64,000 nt of DNA from Stomorhina lunata (Eukaryota; Arthropoda; Insecta; Diptera; Rhiniidae). The DNA is taken from the NCBI GenBank assembly GCA_933228675.1, contig OW121744.1, forward strand, positions 115,219,600 through 115,283,599, given 5' to 3'. Made by a program: the position numbers and the translations under genes. The notes beneath the pieces are model-generated. The model saw only the letters and a program-made list of their open reading frames with translations. It was not told the DNA's origin and did not search any database. Below, one piece after another: positions 58,731 through 64,000 of this stretch. Each line of letters begins with the position of its first letter. The stretch's first letter is position 1.

Positions 58731-59465
58731 TTTATTTGAAACAAATCAAAAGACTGGAAGTGTTTTTCTTATCCTGGTTACAAACTTCCTTACAAACCTA
58801 TTATGTCCTCCTTTATTGGTGTAGGCTATAATGGAAACTTACTCACACATACTAAATTAAATTACTATAAGAACGTAAAAATTTACATTCATTCATTAAC
58901 GTACCCAAGAATCCTGTTCAAAAATACTTTTGTTAAACACTGTATATGGGAGAGCAAGGACTTGCGCAAGGAAGAAAATTTAACTCGCTCTCTTATTTTC
59001 AGAGTAATTAACTCTCTCTTATCACTAGCAAAACAATCGGCTTTTAGGCGAAGGAATGGTAATTGTGATTTACAAGGATTCGTTTCACACTTATACTCTA
59101 AAAAGTCCTAACGAAGGAGTCTAGAGTTAAATTATCATTATTATGATTGTTTAGATATTGTCCTCACCATCGTCATCATCATCATCATCTTTAGTAACAA
59201 CATCATTATCACGGATGTTATCAACAACTACAATAATATTTGGAATTTTTCTCTCTGTGTGAGTGCTTGTGTGTTTGTAAGGAATCGTGTTGTGGCTATA
59301 ATCATCACATTTTCTACTAGTAAATACTCATGTATTCTCTTGTGAAACAGAGTTGAAGAGTGTGTGAGTGGTTGTATATTTGTGTGTAAGTGTGTGTGTG
59401 TATCGGTAAGTATTCCTTCGTTTAGTTTACGTTTACATGGTGACAACACCTTGAGCTGTTGTATC
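58731..59465. other. Loop between inverted 12-bp arrays, left part
   Basis: Contains a (CAT)n tract at 59172-59192 and GT-rich simple repeats at 59255-59405. The 102-codon frame at 58803-59111 matches nothing known to me. Confidence 0.45.
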
Positions 59466-59500
59466 AGTTACTCGTGATAGCTGAACGCTAACGGTTACTC
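59462..59500 (+). promoter_or_regulatory. Candidate TATA-less core promoter (Inr, MTE-like, DPE-like)
   Basis: TCAGTT at 59464-59469 matches the fly initiator with A +1 at 59466. At +17 to +27 GAACGCTAAC resembles the MTE (CSARCSSAAC) with one extra base. At +28 to +33 GGTTAC matches the DPE consensus RGWYVT at five of six positions. Spacing is what this promoter class requires. No TATA box at -30. The ATG at 59566 opens only a four-codon frame, and AAA/GTGAGT at 59744 could end a non-coding first exon of ~278 bp. All inference from motifs. Confidence 0.35.
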
Positions 59501-60644
59501 GCTTTAAGAAAAGAATTCTTGAATTTTATTTTAATTTGTTAACAAATTCATAAACATTTAGAATAATGGCGCGTAGTTAGAAATATTGTGAACAAAAAAA
59601 AAACAAATAAACTTGTTGGTGTAGTTTAAATATTCCTAAATAAATATCTATAAAAAATTTAATTAATGGAAGAAATTTTTAACAAAGAAAACAAATTTAA
59701 ACAAAATTTTTTTAATTTATTCAAGACTTAATAATGAAATAAAGTGAGTCTTAACTTGAAAATGTGAAAAACTGTTTAAAGGAATTTAAAAATATGTGAC
59801 TGTGTTTTGATATTTAAATTTTGTTAATATTTTTTCTTTTTATTAAATTCATTATCAAAACACACCCACTCATTCATTACTTTAGACAAGTTATAATCTT
59901 ATATTAAAACCTCATCCTCGACAACGTAATTTTATTTTAACAGAAAATATACAAAAAATTTCTTTGTATGTAAATGCGTGTATTTTAATAAGAGTATGAG
60001 CGCCAAAAGTGTTTGTGTGTTTTCATAATGTCTATACTATAAACTGTTTCCTGTGTGTATGTGTGTGGGTTCGTTTTCCTTAAACCTTAACAAAACTATA
60101 GAAAATGTTAAAACGGCGGGAAAAATTATAAACTACAACTTGTTCAAAAGTTTTCCACACACTCACACACACCCACCGAAGAGAAAATAACATTTTCCGT
60201 TTTTTTCTGCCAAAGTGTTTATCTGTTTGTTTGATGTTGTTTAAAGGATGTTATAATCATTAAAGTGAGTGGGTTGAAGAGCTAAAATAGTTCATTCAAA
60301 CTTAATTAAGATTTAAGTAAATGATTTAGTTTTGCTTTAAAAAAGCTTTAATTCAACATAAAGAAAAAAAAAAAAAAGAAAAATCGAAGAGAATTCAATC
60401 ATTTTTTTCCCAAAGTATCCAAAAATTATCAAAAGTAGGTACATCTTTTTGCTTATAACTAAAGAACTTTAAAAGACATAATAATAATTTTAATTTCATA
60501 TAAAAACTAATCATTTAACCTTTAAAATGATATACAACATGTGCTTTTTCTCAATGTTCAAAGGCCAATATAAAACTTCTTAACCTGATTTTGCAAAATT
60601 AATTTTTTTCAAAATTTTTCAAAATTATGCTTCGAAAAATTTGT
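59501..60644. other. Loop between inverted 12-bp arrays, right part
   Basis: No gene found. Two GTGAGT donor-like sites (59744, 60264). AT-rich with CACACACTCACACACACCCA at 60155. Confidence 0.45.
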
Positions 60645-63600
60645 ACAGAATAAGACATAGACTCAGATAACGACTAAGACATAGACTACGATAACGACTA
60701 AGACATAGACTAAAACATTCAGCAAGACATAAACTAAGACATACATATAATAAGACATAGTCTGAGACATATACTACGACATAGACTAAGACATAGACTA
60801 AGACACAGACCAACAGATAGACTGAGATATAAACTAAGACATACTAAGATTTAGACTAAGACAAAGACTAAGGCATAGACTTATACATAGACTTATACAT
60901 AGACTAAGACATAGACTTAGGCATAGACTAAGACATAGACTAAGACATAGACTAAGACAAAGACTAAGACATAGACTAAGACATAGACTAAGACATAGAC
61001 CAAGACATAGAATAAGACATAGACTAAGATATAGACTTATACATAGACTTAGACATAGACTAAGACATAGACTAAGACATAGACTAAGACATAGACTAAG
61101 ACATAGACTAAGACATAGACTAAGACATAGACTAAGACATAGACTAAGACATAGACTAAGACATAGACTAAGACATAGACTAAGACATAGACTAAGACAT
61201 AGACTAAGACATAGACTAAGACATAGACTAAGACATAGACTAAGACATAGAATAAGACATAGACTAAGATATAGACTTATACATAGACGTAGACATAGAT
61301 TACGACATAGACTACGACATAGACTAAGACATAGACTAAGACATAGACTAAGACATAGACTAAGACATAGACTAAGACATAAACTAAGACATAGACTAAG
61401 ACATAGACTAAGACATAGAATAAGACATAGACTAAGACATAGACTAAGACAGACACTAAGACATAGACTAAGACATAGACTAAGACATAGACTAAGACAT
61501 AGACTAAGACATAGACTAAGACATAGACTAAGACATAGACTAAGACATAGACTAAGACATAGACTAAGACATAGACTAAGACATATATTAAGACATAGAC
61601 TAAGACATATACTAAGACATAAACTAAGTATAGACAAAGACATAGACTAAGACATAGACTAAGACATAGACTAAGACATAGACTAAGACATAGACTAAGA
61701 CATAGACTATGATATGGAATAAAACATAGACTAGGACATAGACTAAGACATAGACTAAGACATAGACTAAGGTATAGACTAAGACATAGACCAAGATATA
61801 GACTAAGACAAAGACAAAGACTAAGATATAGACTAAGACATTGATTAAGACATACCTAAGACATAGACTAAGATATAGACTAAGACATAGACTAAGACAT
61901 AGACTAAGACATAGACTAAGAGATAGACTAAGACAAAGACTAAGACATAGACTAAGACATAGACTAAGACATAGACTAAGACATAGACTAAGACATAGAA
62001 TAAGACATAGACTATGATATAGACTTATACATAGACTTAGACATAAACTACGACATAGAATACGACACAGACTAAGACATAGACTAAGACATAGACTAAG
62101 ACATAGACTAAGACATAGACTAAGACATAGACTAAGACATAGACTAAGACATAGACTAAGACATAGACTAAGACATAGACTAAGACATAGACTAAGACAT
62201 AGACTAAGACATAGACTAAGACATAGACTAAGACATAGACTAAGACATAGACTAAGACATAGACTAAGACATAGACTAAGACATAGACTAAGACATAGAC
62301 TAAGACATAGACTAAGACATAGACTAAGACATAGGCTAAGACATAGACTAAGACATAGACTAAGACATAGACTAAGAAATAGACTAAGACATAGACTAAG
62401 ACATAGACTAAGACATAGACTAAGACATAGACTAAGACATAGACTAAGACATAGACATAGACTAAGACATTGACTAAGACATAGACTAAGACATAGACTT
62501 AGACATAGACTAAGACATAGACTAAGACATAGACTAAGACATAGACTAAGACATAGACTAAGACATAGACTAAGACATAGACTAAGACATAGACTAAGAC
62601 ATAGACTAAGACATAGACTAAGACATAGACTAAGACATAGACTAAGACATAGACTAAGACATAGACTAAGACATAGACTAAGACATAGACTAAGACATAG
62701 ACTAAGACATAGACTAAGACATAGACTAAGACATAGACTAAGACATAGACTAAGACATAGACTAAGACATAGACTAAGACATAGACTAAGACATAGACTA
62801 AGACATAGACTAAGACATAGACTAAGACATAGACTAAGACATAGACTAAGACATAGACTAAGACATAGACTAAGACATAGACTAAGACATAGACTAAGAC
62901 ATAGACTAAGACATAGACTAAGACATAGACTAAGACATAGACTAAGACATAGACTAAGACATAGACTAAGACATAGACTAAGACATAGACTAAGACATAG
63001 ACTAAGACATAGACTAAGACATAGACTAAGACATAGACTAAGACATAGACTAAGACATAGACTAAGACATAGACTAAGACATAGACTAAGACATAGACTA
63101 AGACATAGACTAAGACATAGACTAAGACATAGACTAAGACATAGACTAAGACATAGACTAAGACATAGACTAAGACATAGACTAAGACATAGACTAAGAC
63201 ATAGACTAAGACATAGACTAAGACATAGACTAAGACATAGACTAAGACATAGACTAAGACATAGACTAAGACATAGACTAAGACATAGACTAAGACATAG
63301 ACTAAGACATAGACTAAGACATAGACTAAGACATAGACTAAGACATAGACTAAGACATAGACTAAGACATAGACTAAGACATAGACTAAGACATAGACTA
63401 AGACATAGACTAAGACATAGACTAAGACATAGACTAAGACATAGACTAAGACATAGACTAAGACATAGACTACGACATAGACTACGACATAGACTAAGAC
63501 ATAGACTAAGACATAGACTAAGACAGACACTAAGACAGACACTAAGACAGACACTAAGACAGACACTAAGACATAGACTAAGACATAGACTAAGACATAG

Positions 63601-64000
63601 ACTAAGACATAGACTAAGACATAGGCTAAGACATGGACTAAGACATAGACTAGATCATAGATTAAGACATAGACTAAGACATAGACTAAGACATAGACTA
63701 CGACATAGACTAAGACATAGACTAAGACATAGACTAAGACATAGACTAAGACATAGACTAAGACATAGACTAAGACATAGACTAAGACATAGACTAAGAC
63801 ATAGACTTAGACATAGACTAAGACATATACTAAGACATAGACTAAGACATAGACTAAGACATAGACTAAGACATAGACTAAGACATAGACTAAGACATAG
63901 ACTAAGACATAGACTAAGACATACACTAAGACATAGACTAAGACATAAACTAAGACATATACTAAGACATATACTAAGACATAGACTAAGACATAGACTA
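60645..64000 (-). repeat. 12-bp satellite, AAGACATAGACT orientation, runs off the window
   Basis: About 280 units of AAGACATAGACT, the reverse complement of 57215-58730. The left ~2 kb is diverse and holds a marker block (AGAATAAGACATAGACTAWG, then ACTTATACATAGACTTAGAC) three times, near 61010, 61250 and 61990, showing larger duplications. From about 62500 to 63465 roughly 80 units are identical. AGACAGACACTA units occur at 63525-63570. The open frames at 60834-61643 and 62499-63566 on the minus strand are stop-free readings of the repeat (LSLC and VLVY) and are not genes. Confidence 0.95.

Noticed and set aside
58803..59111. 102-codon plus-strand frame
   Set aside because: No recognisable motif or splice sites; sits in the loop between satellite arrays.
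57215..64000. Centromeric dodeca satellite
   Set aside because: The Drosophila dodeca satellite is also about 12 bp but GC-rich and unrelated in sequence to AGTCTATGTCTT.

Overview
This is AT-rich, gene-poor animal nuclear DNA, most likely from a higher fly. The grounds are a Lip3/magro-type secreted acid lipase exon with a canonical splice donor, a decayed Tc1-family transposon, tRNA-headed SINEs, insect-style core-promoter motifs and very heavy satellite content. The exact species cannot be read from the sequence. Only one coding exon is clear: lipase exon 1, minus strand, 10558-11211. There are also a broken lipase fragment on the opposite strand (12527-12709) and two weak candidate terminal exons (27200-27270 on +, 30398-30487 on -).

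The dominant content is a family of tandem arrays, by rough addition about 27 kb of the 64 kb. Every unit is the 14-bp palindrome TTTTCTATAGAAAA plus an array-specific spacer. From 5.7 to 28.8 kb, and again at 30.7-31.15 kb, the spacer is 17 bp (31-bp unit). Two AT-rich arrays (22.6-24.0 and 31.15-33.2 kb) have about 16 bp. From 34.4 to 56.1 kb the spacer is 15 bp (29-bp unit). Spacers fall into kin groups: a GGYG-NNN-GCC type, a TTTTATCAAAAA type, an AACAYCG type and a CTTAAYAGAGAAGC type.

Most groups occur in both orientations, as flips inside an array (5.7-7.0, 19.3, 25.3-26.9 kb) or as facing pairs of arrays (22.6-24.3 against 30.7-33.2; 40.1-41.9 against 42.3-43.7; 45.1-46.7 against 47.4-50.0; 50.7-52.4 against 53.5-56.1 kb). 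An unrelated 12-bp satellite does the same (57.2-58.7 against 60.6-64.0 kb, running off the window). A diverged ~136-bp satellite carrying the palindrome GCAACATGTTGC lies in opposite orientations on either side of the lipase exon and lipase fragment. The window is therefore a chain of potential long hairpins.

Layout: 0.2-1.9 kb, Tc1 element with an internal duplication and two SINEs head-to-tail-inverted inside it; 2.7-3.0 kb, third SINE; 3.7-4.6 kb, minisatellite of TGACTCAGC sites; 5.7-7.0 kb, first CTATAG array; 7.2-7.3 kb, 31-bp repeat without the core; 7.9-10.5 kb, ~136-bp satellite inside the lipase's first intron; 10.6-11.2 kb, lipase exon 1; 12.2-13.8 kb, ~185-bp repeat, lipase fragment and inverted satellite; 15.7-33.2 kb, 31- and 30-bp arrays; 34.4-56.1 kb, 29-bp arrays; 57.2-64 kb, 12-bp arrays, with a plausible Inr/MTE/DPE promoter at 59466 between them. 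Gaps between arrays look like intron or intergenic DNA with microsatellites only. No pathway can be reconstructed: apart from the lipase, nothing identifiable is encoded here.
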